NCBI GenBank assembly: GCA_029582165.1
Contig: CM055872.1
Location: 4,247,582 to 4,311,581 of the forward strand
DNA length: 64,000 nt
Direction of reading: 5' to 3'
From: Portulaca oleracea
Taxonomy: Eukaryota > Streptophyta > Magnoliopsida > Caryophyllales > Portulacaceae
The notes beneath the pieces were generated by a model that was not told the origin of the DNA, ran no database searches, and saw nothing but the letters and a program-made list of their open reading frames with translations. A program made the translations under genes and the position numbers. Below are positions 29,387 through 40,599 of the stretch, one piece after another; position 1 is the first letter of the stretch, and each line of letters begins with the position of its first letter.

Positions 29387-30463
29387 TGAGATGCAGAAGG
29401 TCCGCTCGACCGAAAGCGTAATGGTGGCTCGCCCGAGCAGCGCTCCTGGAGAGCAGCAAAAATGTTCGATTAAATTTGAGCCAAAAGGAGGTGAGACAGA
29501 AGGTCTGCTCGACCGAGCAACATATTGGCTCGGTCGAGCCATGCTTCTGTGCATCAACTAGGAAAAGGTCGGGAAATGACGCTAAGGCAGTGAAGGGACA
29601 GAGAGCCAGCTCGCCCGAGCAGGGCCCCGCTTACCGAGCCGAGCTTCGAGCCGCCAAGGAGAAGTGCCAAGAACGAGGACACGCGACCGCCGCTCGAGCA
29701 GGATTCTGGCTCGCCCGAGCCAATTCCAATTCGCATAACTGAAACGGCGAAGTCGCGTTTTGTGAAACAAACTTAGGGTATTATAAGAGTATTAGCTGCG
29801 ACTCTTTTAGGGAGGTAATTAGCTGAAGCTTTTAGTTTGTAATTAGGGGTTTTTAATGCTTTCTTAATTAAACTCTACTTTCTCTCTCTAAGTTTTCTCT
29901 CTTGTCTTGTTCTTCAAGTTTTTGGGATTCTTGAATGTAATCAATTTTCTTCAAGTAATTTTCACCTTCCTTAATCTTTATCATCTTATGCTTAGTTTTC
30001 ACTTAATTTTGCCTTTGAAAGTTCATAGTGTTAGCCACAAAAACATCCAATCCAACTTTTAGTGAAAAGGGGGATTAAGGGTCACAAATTCCACTCTCAA
30101 GTGGGGATTTGGGGATTCTTAGTAATCCAATTCACGATTTCTTGTTTGTTCGGGAGAAATCCAAGTAGATTGAAGATTAGTGAAAGTTTGGATCATCAAA
30201 GGTATAATCTCTTGTTCCTAATTTCATTAATTAGTCTTAGTTTTATTGTTTTCTTAATTTCATGCTTTTAGTTGCTTTCATCTTTTATTGCTTTCTTAAT
30301 TATTATCATGTTTAGGTTAGTTTATTGCTTTATTTACATAATCTATTGCTTTCCGCATTGAGAAAAATCCTTGTACACAAACCGATTATCTAAATCAAAC
30401 CTAACACCCATCCCTGTGGACCGACAACCCTAACTTAAAAACCACAAAAATTACAACCGAACA
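29387..30463 (+). repeat. Extra truncated LTR unit B
   Basis: After copy A come only the first bases of the primer site (atggcgccg, 29378-29386), then the sequence re-enters the LTR at tgagatgcagaagg, a point about 165 bp inside it, and continues to the LTR end. It shares several dinucleotide variants with the 3' LTR (tagctgcgactc, tctctctctaag) rather than with copy A. Confidence 0.9.
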
Positions 30464-30481
30464 ATGGCGCCGTTGCCGGGG

Positions 30482-31548
30482 TGAGACAGAAGGTCTGCTC
30501 GACCGAGCAGAATGGTGGCTCGCCCGAGCAGCGCTCCTGGAGAGCAGCAAAAATGTTCGATTAAATTTGAGCCAAAAGGAGGTGAGACAGAAGGTCTGCT
30601 CGACCGAGCAACATATTGGCTCGGTCGAGCCATGCTTCTGTGCATCAACTAGGAAAAGGTCGGGAAATGACGCTAAGGCAGTGAAGGGACAGAGCCGCCG
30701 AAGAGCAAGGCCCCGCTCCGAGCCGAGCTTCGAGCCGCCAAGGAGAAGTCGCCAAGAACGAGGACACGCGACGAATGCCTCGCCGCCGAGCAGGATTCTG
30801 GCTCGCCCGAGCCAATTCCAATTCTGCGCATAACTGAAACGGCGTCTGCGTTTGTGAAACAAACTTAGGTATTATAAGAGTATTAGTGCGACTCTTTTAG
30901 GGAGGTAATTAGTGAAGCTTTTAGTTTGTAATTAGGGTTTTTAATGCTTTCTTAATTAAACTCTACTTTCTCTCTAAGTTTTCTCTTGTCTTGTTCTTCA
31001 AGTTTTTGGGATTCTTGAATGTAATCAATTTTCTTCAAGTAATTTTCAGCCTTCCTTAATCTTTATCATCTTATGCTTAGTTTTCACTTAATTTTGCCTT
31101 TGAAAGTTCATAGTGTTAGCCACAAAAACATTCAATCCAACTTTTAGTGAAAAGGGGGATTAAGGTTCACAAATTCCACTCTCAAGTGGGGATTTGGGGA
31201 TTCTTAGTAATCCAATTCACGATTTCTTGTTTGTTCGGGAGAAATCCAAGTAGATTGAAGATTAGTGAAAGTTTGGATCATCAAAGGTATAATCTCTTGT
31301 TCCTAATTTCATTAATTAGTCTTAGTTTTATTGTTTTCTTAATTTCATGCTTTTAGTTGCTTTCATCTTTTATTGCTTTCTTAATTATTATCATGTTTAG
31401 GTTAGTTTATTGCTTTATTTACATAATCTATTGCTTTCCGCATTGAGAAAAATCCTTGTACACAAACCGATTATCTAAATCAAACCTAACACCCATCCCT
31501 GTGGACCGACAACCCTAACTTAAAAACCACAAAAATTACAACCGAACA
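30482..31548 (+). repeat. Extra truncated LTR unit C
   Basis: Unit B ends in a full LTR end plus primer site (30465-30481, TGGCGCCGTTGCCGGGG), which is fused directly to tgagacagaagg inside the LTR. The junction uses GGGG, present both in the primer site (gccGGGGa) and in the LTR (caaGGGGtgag). Unit C then runs to the LTR end at 31548. It shares the shorter dinucleotide variants of copy A (tagtgcgactc). Confidence 0.9.
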
Positions 31549-31549
31549 A

Positions 31550-31567
31550 TGGCGCCGTTGCCGGGGA
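31550..31567 (+). other. Primer binding site, tRNA-Asp type
   Basis: TGGCGCCGTTGCCGGGGA directly after the LTR end is complementary to the 3' end of plant tRNA-Asp, as is usual in Athila elements. Partial or complete copies also occur at 29379 and 30465, within the tandem LTR units. Confidence 0.88.
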
Positions 31568-31702
31568 TGGCGTTATTTGGGAGTTTAGAATTGGTTTGTT
31601 TGTGAATAGTGTGAATAATTTAATTGCTTTGCTTGTTTATTATCATGTTTAAAAATCACTAAAAATTTAAAAAAAATAGAAAAACCAACTAAAAAGGAGA
31701 AA

Positions 31703-33250
31703 GTGAGTCATTCGATAGGATGGGTTCGAAAACCGGAAACTAGTAGACTGGTTAGGGTAGAGAAACCTTTAGTCGACCCGCCTAACATGGGTGAGGAAGG
31801 ACCGAGGGTTACCTTGAGCGACCAGCTCTATCCATCTTATGACCCGCCTCCATCGTGCTTTGTGTTACCGACCCTACCTCAGGGAGTTACGTTTGATCCA
31901 AGACAGTATCATACTCAGAACCTACCTCTTTTTACTGGGACGGGGTTGGCACTTATCTGGACAGCAGAGTATAAGGAGTACCATAGTATGGTCACACCAC
32001 CTGGGGTACCTTTAGATTATGTTCTGTTGAAATATTTGCCCTTCGCTCTGCGAGATTCGGCAAAGAGGTGGATGTATAGTATCAAACTGGGGTCCATAAA
32101 CTCATGGGATAGTTTCTTGAAGGTATTTATGAAGAGGTATTTCCCAAATTCCATGGCAGTTCAAATGAGAAATTCCATCTTGAAGTTTAGACAGGATAAG
32201 GGGGAGCCTTACTGGAAAGCTTTTGAGAGGTTTAAGAATCTTTTGTCTCAATTTCCCCACCATGGGTTTGACCTAGTGAGACTGTGCCAAATAGTGTATG
32301 AGGGGGTAGATCAGGAAACCCGAGTGACCTTAGAGTCTATGTGTCAAGGGGGATTTATGGACAAAACTGCGGAGGAAGCTTGGGATTTTTTGGAGAGTAT
32401 GTCAGAAAGAGTAATGCAATGGGGAAACACTAGGGATGAGTCCTTAGGAGCACAGTTGTCCAATGCACGGGGAGGGGTTCATGCGGTGAGTGAGAGTACT
32501 GGGTACGATGCTAGGTTTGCTTCTTTAGAGAATATGATAAAAACCTTAGCTCAACAGCAACTAGCGTCTAAGACCCAACCGTATGCATAAGTGAATTCTG
32601 TAGAGCAACCCATGTCTCCGAACTCTCAATCTTCTTTGATTTGTGCTTGGTGCCAAGGACCTGACCATGTATATGCTAATTGTCCTTTGTATTTGCAACA
32701 TGTGTCAACTAACGTGGAAAATGTTAATGCTATGTTTAACCAGTACCGGCCCTACCAATTTCCTGGGGTGCCAAAACACCCTTTCTTGTCTTACGGGCCA
32801 GATAATCAAAACGTTTTGAGGCCACCGATGCACCAAGGAGGAAGTTTCAAGGAAACCCACCTCCTCACCAACATCAAACCCAACCAAGACCACCGCCTCG
32901 GGTTGCTTATCAAGCACCTCGAGGATGCACCATCCATCCCCAGATAGCCCATACCCGACCTCCACCAGGATACCAAGGTGAGGATAGAGGGGATAGGAAG
33001 TACAAAGAGTTAGAATCTGGTTTGAGTAGGGTTGAGGATACGATGAGTGACATGGCGAAAATGGTGAAATAATTGAATGAGAGTGTAGCCCAACTCATGA
33101 TGTCTAATAGGGATAGGGGAACTTTTCCTGGACAACCGGAGGCGAACCCTAAGGGGAAAGCTTCTAGTTCATCCTCTTGTGACCCAAACCATGTTCGGGG
33201 GCTTAATGCGGTGATTACTCTTAGATCAGGAAGGGAAGTGGACAATCAGA
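31703..33250 (+). pseudogene. Athila gag, broken
   Basis: The capsid-like part (31703-32590) includes SAKRWMYSIKLGSINSWDSF and the conserved FRQDKGEPYWKAFERFKNLL of plant retrotransposon gag (PF03732). An in-frame TAA (32588-32590) separates it from a zinc knuckle CAWCQGPDHVYANC (CX2CX4HX4C, about 32642-32683). A frameshift near 32840 and another in-frame stop at 33070-33072 follow, then a tail with LNAVITLRSGREVDNQ that is typical of Athila just before the protease. The product would package the element's RNA in cytoplasmic particles; this copy cannot make it whole. Confidence 0.85.
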
Positions 33251-33649
33251 TTCGAAAATTACCTTCAGATTCGCCTAGGACACAACATGTGAGTGTTGGA
33301 CCTTGTGATGAGCTAGTTGAGGATGAGCCATGCGAGGAAGAGAGGTTGACCAACTTAGGTGACAACCCGAGTCCTAAGACCTCACCTAGAGTGCTTCCTA
33401 GTTCCAGTCATGTTCAACCGGTGGCATATAATCCTTTCCCACCTTTTCCTCAAAGGTTGAGGGGAACTAAGGATCAGAAATTTCTTGAAAAGATTAGGGA
33501 GACTTTTTCTCAAGTCAAGGTCAACATTCCCTTGTTGGACGCTATTCAGCAATGTCCTTCCTACGCTAGGTTCCTCAAAGAATTGTGTACAACGAAGAGA
33601 GCAACTCAGGTTCCTAAGAAGGCCTTTTTGGCCTCTAATGTGAGCTCCA

Positions 33650-34091
33650 TCTTGTCTAGTCAGGTTCCAGTGAAATATAAGGACCCAGGATGCCCAACTA
33701 TTTCCATTACCATAGGAGACAGTCAGATTGAGAGAGCCCTCCTTGACTTAGGGGCAAGTGTCAACTTGCTACCTTTACATGTTTATGAGACCCTGGGGTT
33801 GGGGGAATTGAAACCTACAAGAATGGTTCTCCAATTGGTGATCGGTCTACGAGAGTGCCTAGGGGGTAGTTGAGGATGTGTTGATCCAAGTGACCTTTGT
33901 CTTCCTGTAGACTTTTTGTGTTAGAGACAGCTAGGGTTCAGAGTCCTCGTGACGAGATTCCGGTCATTTTAGGTAGACCCTTTTTAGCTACATCTAATGC
34001 TTGGATTAATTGTAAAGATGGGAGAATGAAACTGACTTTTGGGAATTTGACTATGGAATTGAATATTTTGACCTACAAAAGTCACCATTAG
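33650..34091 (+). pseudogene. Athila aspartic protease, frameshifted
   Basis: The active-site region IERALLDLGASVNLLPLHVY (about 33727-33787) has the D-L-G-A form of the retroviral-type aspartic protease loop. Frameshifts near 33840 and 33890 interrupt it, after which DEIPVILGRPFLATS gives the conserved ILGRPFL strand of the same domain. Spacing is normal for Athila, so only frame integrity is lost. Confidence 0.82.
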
Positions 34092-34355
34092 GACATGAGC
34101 AAGAGTGTAATCCGTGAATTGGGTTAGTGACCTTGAGAGTGATAACCTGCCGATCCGGATGTTGCCCCTTGTGTGAGTGATCTTGTTGAGTTAGGATTCG
34201 ACCGATCGTAACCTCACTATGTGATTCGATGTGTTTGACGGTGAATTGCTTTATGAATCTCGCTTGCCTCTCAACATGTGCACGATATAATAGAACCCGA
34301 GCCACCATCTTCTAGAACCCTTGAACTTAAACCCCTTCCTTCCGAAAGTTAAAGT

Positions 34356-35186
34356 ATGTTTTCCTTGGCCCTAGTGAGACTTACCGATTATCATAGCTTG
34401 AACCTAGGAGAGGACCAAGAAAACAAACTAGTCGAGGTTCTTAGGATAAATAGAGGGGCTTTGGGATGGACGCTTGGAGACATCAGGGGGATTAGTCCAT
34501 CTATTGTGCAGCACAGGATATTTTTGGAAGATGATAGTGTAGCCCAGAGGGACCCTTTAAGGAGACTCAATCCCCAAATGAAGGAGGTGGTTAAGAAGGA
34601 GATTCTGAAATGGTTAGATAATGACATCATTTACCCGATTTACGATAAGTGGGTTAGTCCTATACATGTAGTCCCTAAAAAGGCCGGGTTGACAGTGGTG
34701 GAGAATGAGAGGGGCGAATTAGTGTCGACCCGCATTCCATCGGGATGGAGAGTATGCATAGATTACAGGAAACTCAATAAGGCTACGAGAAAAGACCATT
34801 TTCCATTACCTTTCATGGATCAAATGTTAGAAAAGCTGGCGGGGCACGACTTCTTTTGTTTTCTAGATGGCTATTCGGGGTATACTCAGATTTCTATAGC
34901 CCCGTGTGATCAGGAGAAAACAACTTTTACTTGCCCATTTGGTACGTTTGCTTTCCGTAGGATGCCCTTCGGACTTTGCAACGCCCCCGCTACTTTTCAG
35001 CGGTGTATGGTGTCTATATTCTCGGACCTTGTTGATGACTGTGTTGAAATTTTCATGGATGATTTCTCAGTATTTGGCACCACCTTTGATGATTGCTTGT
35101 CCAATTTGAGTAGAGTCTTGAGTCGGTGCCAAGAAAAACACTTGACTTTAAATCGAGAAGTGCCATTTATGGTACGAAGGGCATAG
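34356..35186 (+). pseudogene. Athila reverse transcriptase, truncated by a stop
   Basis: A 276-codon open stretch includes WVSPIHVVPKKAG, GWRVCIDYRKLNKATRKDHF, PFMDQMLEKLAGHDFFCFLD, FGTFAFRRMPFGLCNAPATF and the catalytic loop EIFMDDFSVFG, the FMDD form of YxDD common in Athila. The two catalytic Asp of FMDD and the first Asp (FCFLD) are present. A stop at 35184-35186 cuts the thumb, and the next 80 bases contain a poly-C run. Confidence 0.9.
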
Positions 35187-35370
35187 TTTTGGGGCCACGT
35201 GATTTCAAAAGATGGAATCGAAGTGGATAAAGCGAAAATTGACCTAGTTAGGAACTTGACCCCCCCCCCCCACCGGGGGGAAGGTGGTTATTTGCTTTTT
35301 TGGCCCTGCTGGGTTTTATCGTTGATTCATTCGTGATTTTAGCAAGATTGCCAAACCCCTTTCTGCTTTA

Positions 35371-35838
35371 TTGGCCAAGGAGGTGGCTTTTGACTTTTCT
35401 GATGAGTGTTTGAAGGCTTTTAATGCACTTAAAGATGCCTTGATATCACCTCCTATTCTCAAACCTCCCACATGGGGGGAACCGTTTGAGTTGATGTGTG
35501 ATGCTTCTGACTTTGCTATAGGTGTGGTTTTAGGACAACGAATTGACAAAAAACCTGTCGTGATTCACTATGCAAGTCATACTTTAAATGAAGCACAACT
35601 GAATTACACTGTCACTGAGAAAGAGTTTCTAGCTGTGGTTTATGCATTTGAGAAATTTCGGGCTTATTTGTTGGGGTCTAAAGTGATTGTTTTTACTGAC
35701 CATTCGGCGATTCGCTATTTGATGGAGAAAAAAGAGTCTAAGCCTAGGTTGGTTAGGTGGGTGTTGTTACTCCAAGAGTTTGATTGTGAAATCCGTGATA
35801 GGAAAGGATCTGATAACCCGGTAGCGGACCACCTTTCT
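35371..35838 (+). pseudogene. Athila RNase H domain
   Basis: The open frame 35371-36147 includes [79 protein letters not shown] and PVADHLSRI, the typical order of Ty3 RNase H. Catalytic D (CDAS), E (TEKE) and D (FTDH) are visible. The domain itself is intact, but it lies in a different frame from RT and so would not be made from this copy. Confidence 0.88.
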
Positions 35839-36089
35839 AGGATAACACCTGAACATGTGATAGAGTCTCCTATAGATGCTTGTTTTCCTGATGAACGCAT
35901 TCTTAGCATAGGAGTAGAACCGTGGTTTGCTGACATTGTTAATTTTAAAGTCACGGGAGAAATGCCCAATGATTGGAATAAGCATGATAGAGATAGGTTC
36001 CTTCACATTGTCAAAAATTTCATATGGGATGAACCCTATCTGTTTAAGTATTGTCCTGATCAAATTCTTAGAAGGTGTGTTCCGGATGA

Positions 36090-37216
36090 GTCTATCATGG
36101 ATGTCCTTTCGTTTTGTCACGACCAACCGTGTGGGGGGGCATTTTAGTGGGAAAAAGACAGCGTATAAGGTTTTACAAAGTGGATTCTATTGGCCTACCA
36201 TCTTTAGAGATGCCCACACTTATGCCCAGAGTTGTCTTAGATGTCAGAGTTTGAGTAAAATTTCTAGAAGAAACATGATGCCCTTATAACCCGAGATCTT
36301 TGTGGATGTATTCGATGTTTGGGGCATTGATTTTATGGGACCATTTCCTACCTCTTTTGGGAATGAGTATATTCTTCTAGCAGTGGACTACGTGTCAAAA
36401 TGGGTTGAAGCAATTCCGTCGAAAAGAAATGACGCTAAGGTTGTGACTAGATTCCTTCGAGAAAACATTTTCTCTAGGTTTGGGGTGCCTAAAGCCATCA
36501 TTAGCGACCAAGGGACTCAATTTAATAATCGTTCTTTCGCGGCTTTGCTTAGGAAATACTCTGTTGAGCATAGAATGACTACCGTCTATCACCCTCAATC
36601 AAATGGCCAAGCTGAGGTTTCCAATAGACAAATTAAACAAATTCTTGAAAAGACAGTGTCAAAGAATAGGAAAGATTGGTCCACTAAATTGACCGATGCT
36701 TTATGGGCCTATAGGACAGCTTACAAGACTCCCATAGGAATGTCACCGTATAGAGCAGTCTTTGGGAAACCTTGTCATTTGCCTGTAGAGCTCGAACATA
36801 GGGCGTGGTGGGCTTTGAAAGCCTTGAACTTTGATCTGTCAGCGGCTGGGGACATTAGAAAGTTGACCTTGTGTGAGCTAGAGGAGTTAAGGAGGGAAGC
36901 TTACGAAAACGGAAGATTAAGTAAGGAGCGATCGAAGGTCCTACATGATAAGGTGATCCTTAGAAAAACCTTCGTTCCGGGGCAGAAAGTCCTCCTTTAT
37001 GACTCACGTTTGCATTTGTTTGCGGGTAAATTGAAGTCTAGATGGACCGATCCATTCATCGTGTCCGCCGTGTTTCCCTCGGGAGTTGTTGAAATCAAGG
37101 ACCCCATTAATGCATCAATGTGGAAAGTTAACGGTCACAGGTTGAAACCCTTTTTGGAGCTTCCAGAGAAAGTGGATGTGGAGTGTGTAACATTCCATGT
37201 TCCATATGTTGATTGA
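36090..37216 (+). pseudogene. Athila integrase, nearly intact core
   Basis: The zinc-binding N-terminus (FCHD..., then SGFYWPTIF and SCLRCQ) is split by a frameshift in a seven-G run (about 36131). An in-frame stop lies at 36287-36289. The core 36302-37216 is open with [20 protein letters not shown] and [14 protein letters not shown], giving the D, D, E triad, and a C-terminal [13 protein letters not shown] module. Integrases of this type insert the cDNA into the host genome. Confidence 0.9.
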
Positions 37217-37552
37217 AGAACATTGAGGTAACATCTTTGTATATATTGTAAATTAGTTTATTTTGTTTGTTTCTTTGTTTAAATTCTCTTAACTATGCAC
37301 TAACGAGAAGGAAGGATCATTTATTGCTCACATATATTCACTATTTCATGGCTTGCATACTCAATCTCCATTTACAAGTCATGCGATGATTATTTGAGAT
37401 CTAATCAGGTATTATCCTTCGTTTTCTTTGGAGTTAGTTGGTGAGAAAACTCTTTTTCATTCTTTTTGTTAGTTTTTAGATTTTTTTTTTATTCTTTTAG
37501 GGTGTTTGTCTTCCTTTATTTCTTGCCACAATGAGGACATAGTGTGGTCTTT

Positions 37553-37570
37553 TTGTGTGGGAGTGGGGAG
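37553..37570 (+). other. Polypurine-tract-like copy 1 (after pol)
   Basis: TTGTGTGGGAGTGGGGAG follows the integrase by about 340 bp and matches the motif right in front of the 3' LTR. The preceding cacaatgaggacat is also shared with copy 2. Confidence 0.7.
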
Positions 37571-37773
37571 GCATGCATGCCGGCTTTTCTTTTTCTATGA
37601 AATCTTTGAAAAACCAAAAGATTTTGTTTTGTTTAGGTTAATTTTTAGATTATTGATTTTGAAATGTCCCGGGAGGTTTTTGAGAGATTGAGGTTTTGAA
37701 CATATTTTTAGTAGAGGTGAGAAGGTTTATTTCCTTGAAAAATTTTAACTCCTTGCATTGTTGGCAGAACACC

Positions 37774-38068
37774 TGCTCGGGCGAGCAAAAATTTGGCTCA
37801 GGCGAGCTGCCTTACTGAGGGGTTTTCGCGAGTAAAGAAGGAAGAGAAGGAAATATTTCCAGAAGGACTGCTCGGGCGAGCAAGACCTCTGCTCGGGCGA
37901 GCTTGTCCACTGAAGCACCCAAGGGAAAAAGTCTGACAGACACGCCACCGCCCGTAAGAGCCGCTCGGCGAAGCGAGTGCTCGCTTCGGTCGGCGATCGT
38001 TCGGACAGATCTGTGTTTGCAACCAGAATCCCTGCTCGGGCGAGCAACTTATTCTGCTCGGGCGAGCC
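37774..38068 (+). repeat. Three paired-palindrome modules in the Athila internal region
   Basis: TGCTCGGGCGAGCA followed after about 9 bp by a second copy of the same palindrome occurs at 37774-37809 (second half imperfect), 37869-37902 and 38033-38068. The LTRs carry the same arrangement with a variable centre. A further single copy lies at 41810-41823 (gctcggggcgagca). Confidence 0.85.
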
Positions 38069-38594
38069 GGCGACAGATCTGTTTTCTGTCGGGAGTTTTA
38101 ATTCGATTCTCTCTCCTTTTCTTCATATTTTCTCACCTATTTTCTCTCTCATCTCTCCCTCTCACTTCCCCCAACCCCTAGCATCAAGCCCTAATCCCTA
38201 ATCGTTGCTAATTTCTTCAATTTCTCAGTTGGGTGGGGTTACGTGCCCCTAATTGTGCGTTCTTCTTTGGTTTGTGTTCTGCTTCGCTCTTTGTTTTGCT
38301 CGCCATCGCTTGTCTTGCGAAGTGTTCGAGGTTTGGGGAAAGAAGGGTTTTGCCAGGTCGGAGGTCTCAAGGTCCCGAGTCTTTGTTTGTACTTGCTCTT
38401 TGCCCGATTCGTGTTGCCACTTGGTGTTTGGTGCCTATTTGGGAGGTAACATTCACAATTAGTGTTTTCAAATTTGATTTCAAAGTTAAATTGGGCGCTA
38501 CTTGTGATTGTTCCTCAGATTTAGGGCTTGCGTGTTGTGTGTATTGATTTCTATTTGGGGATTCTTGAGTTGCTAGTGTGTCTTGAAGTTCATA

Positions 38595-40065
38595 ATGGTT
38601 CGATCTAAGAGAGCCTGCATCGATGAGGAAGGTACACCTTCACCACCGCCCGAGTCTTCATCGGCGGTGGATAAAGATCGTTACAAGGCCCAACCGCCAC
38701 GCTTCTTCAAAGCTAACCCGAATTGCGGTTCGGGATGAGCATCATCGCGAGATATGAGCTTTATCAACACCGGAAAATTTGTGCTCGGACGTTTATGATG
38801 AAGCCACAGTGAAGAGGGTATATTGTGGCCCTAGTTTTGATTATATTATAAGGGTCTTGGGTTGGGAGTCCTTCATTAAGATTGACGAGTCTCTTTACGA
38901 TCAACCAATTCTTGAGTTCCTCAGTTCCTTCCAAGTTGAGGATGTTGATACACGCCACGCTAAGTTCCGTTATCGGGTGGACAACAAGGAGAAAACGTGC
39001 ACGGTGCAAGAGTTTTGTCAAGTACTTGGGTTACCAACATATGGGTTGTATTATGAGGAGAGTGTGCATTTTGATGAACAAGCTGCTATGAAGAGTCTTA
39101 CTTGTTGGCGTCGGAAACATCAAACGGCGAATGCTCTTGAGGATTGTTCATTCTTAACCAGAAATTCCAAGTCTCGTGATTTTTGTAACTTAGCGATCCG
39201 AATCTTTCATCGCATAGTTTCAAATTCGGTCTTTGGAAGAGACGATGGGAGGGCAAATGTGCGAAGGGATGATTTGTTTATCATCTTTAACACCCTCCAA
39301 GGGAAGCGGGTGAACACGGGGTCGTGCATTTTGCATTGCTTCAAAGATATTACCTCTAAACACCTAACCTCTACAATTGGAATGGGGCATATCATTTGCC
39401 ACTTTTTGATGAAGAAGGGTTTTGGAGGATATATCCACAAGTTCACCCCGAGGTATTTTCCCGACCCCATCGATGGTATTAGATTGCAACGCATGGGTAT
39501 CTTTGAGCGTCACAACACAAAGCATATATACAAGCACGGCTCGGATAAATATGCAACTTCCATTCATTTGGACCACGCGCGAGCTGCACGTTGGTTGGAT
39601 GTGACCAATCAACATAACTGGTCATGTGGCAAAGATCCAAGGAGCAACCGTCGAGTTGGGGGGCCCGATGACCCATTTGTGAGCGGAAATGTGGAAGAAG
39701 AGGAGCAGCCGGCAACCCAAGGTGAGGCTAGTGGTAGTAATTCCCAAGAGATTACGATGGGGCACTTGGCAAGTCGGTTAGACCAACTGAGTGTCGACCT
39801 CCGTGAACAGCGAACTTTGCTACAAAGTACGCACAACTTGATGGAAAGTCAACAGGAACTCCTTCGCGGCGCAGCAATGACCCTTGAACGGCACGCGAAG
39901 GATACTTTCAGCTATGACGAGTACTTCCATCAACGTAATCAATATTGGAGAGATTGGGGATATTATCACTATGCTATCGCCGACTACGCACCGCACCGCC
40001 CGACTATGTCAACCAAGATACCCGACTTACTTCCCCTACTATCCGTACCCTCCTCCGGGAGGTGA
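38595..40065 (+). pseudogene. ATHILA ORF-1 family (env-position) protein
   Basis: An ATG at 38595 starts a basic/proline-rich head (MVRSKRACIDEEGTPSPPPE) that hits a stop near 38740. The main frame 38779-40065 is open for 428 codons and includes YRVDNKEKTCTVQEFCQVLG and the phrase IIFNTLQGKRVNTGSCILHC. This matches the ATHILA ORF-1 family (PF03078) as I recall it. The C-terminal third has a Gln/Glu-rich coiled coil (LDQLSVDLREQRTLLQSTHN). It occupies the envelope position, but I see neither a signal peptide nor a transmembrane segment. Function of the family is unknown. The head needs a frameshift to join. Confidence 0.75.
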
Positions 40066-40569
40066 TGAGCAGTGATTGTGAGCATTCCGCACTCCCCTCT
40101 GTTATTTTGCATTAGTTGTGTGCTTTCATTTTGAGATATACATGCGCGAGGGGTTGTGTAATGTTTCTGGGCAGTGGCACGGCATTTCACCCTTGATTCC
40201 CGCCTCATATAGTGAGATTCGGGGTTGAGGTTAGTCAATGATCATGTACATTTGTGAATATTTGAAGTTTCTTTTTCTGACGTTGCGTTCGTGGATCGTG
40301 TGCTTGGATGTGCTTAACTTGGCGATCTTCAGGTATCATCTTTTAACCATCCTTCTCATTGTGAATATATTGTTGATCCATGATGCATGCTTGATTTTCT
40401 TTTTGGGTGGCGAACCCCTTGAGTGTGAATGTTGGGATATCATTGTTGTTGGAGCCGTGTGGGCTCGGGTCGCCACCATTTATTGTTTATTATGTGTTTT
40501 TTGTGTGTTTTTAGGTTTTTTACCTGATTTGTGACATCCTTCTTCTCACAACGGGGACATTGTGAAGTT

Positions 40570-40587
40570 TTGTGTGGGAGTGGGGAG
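40570..40587 (+). other. Polypurine-tract-like copy 2 (after the env-position frame)
   Basis: TTGTGTGGGAGTGGGGAG is repeated exactly about 500 bp after the ORF-1-like frame, again preceded by a cacaacggggacattgtg phrase. It is over 1.2 kb from the LTR, so it is not the terminal tract. Confidence 0.7.
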
Positions 40588-40599
40588 TGATACTTCCAT

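Noticed and set aside
40238..40534. Hydrophobic frame considered as an envelope transmembrane segment
   Set aside because: Separate frame, no envelope motifs, and position after the ORF-1-like stop in T-rich sequence; chance composition is more likely.
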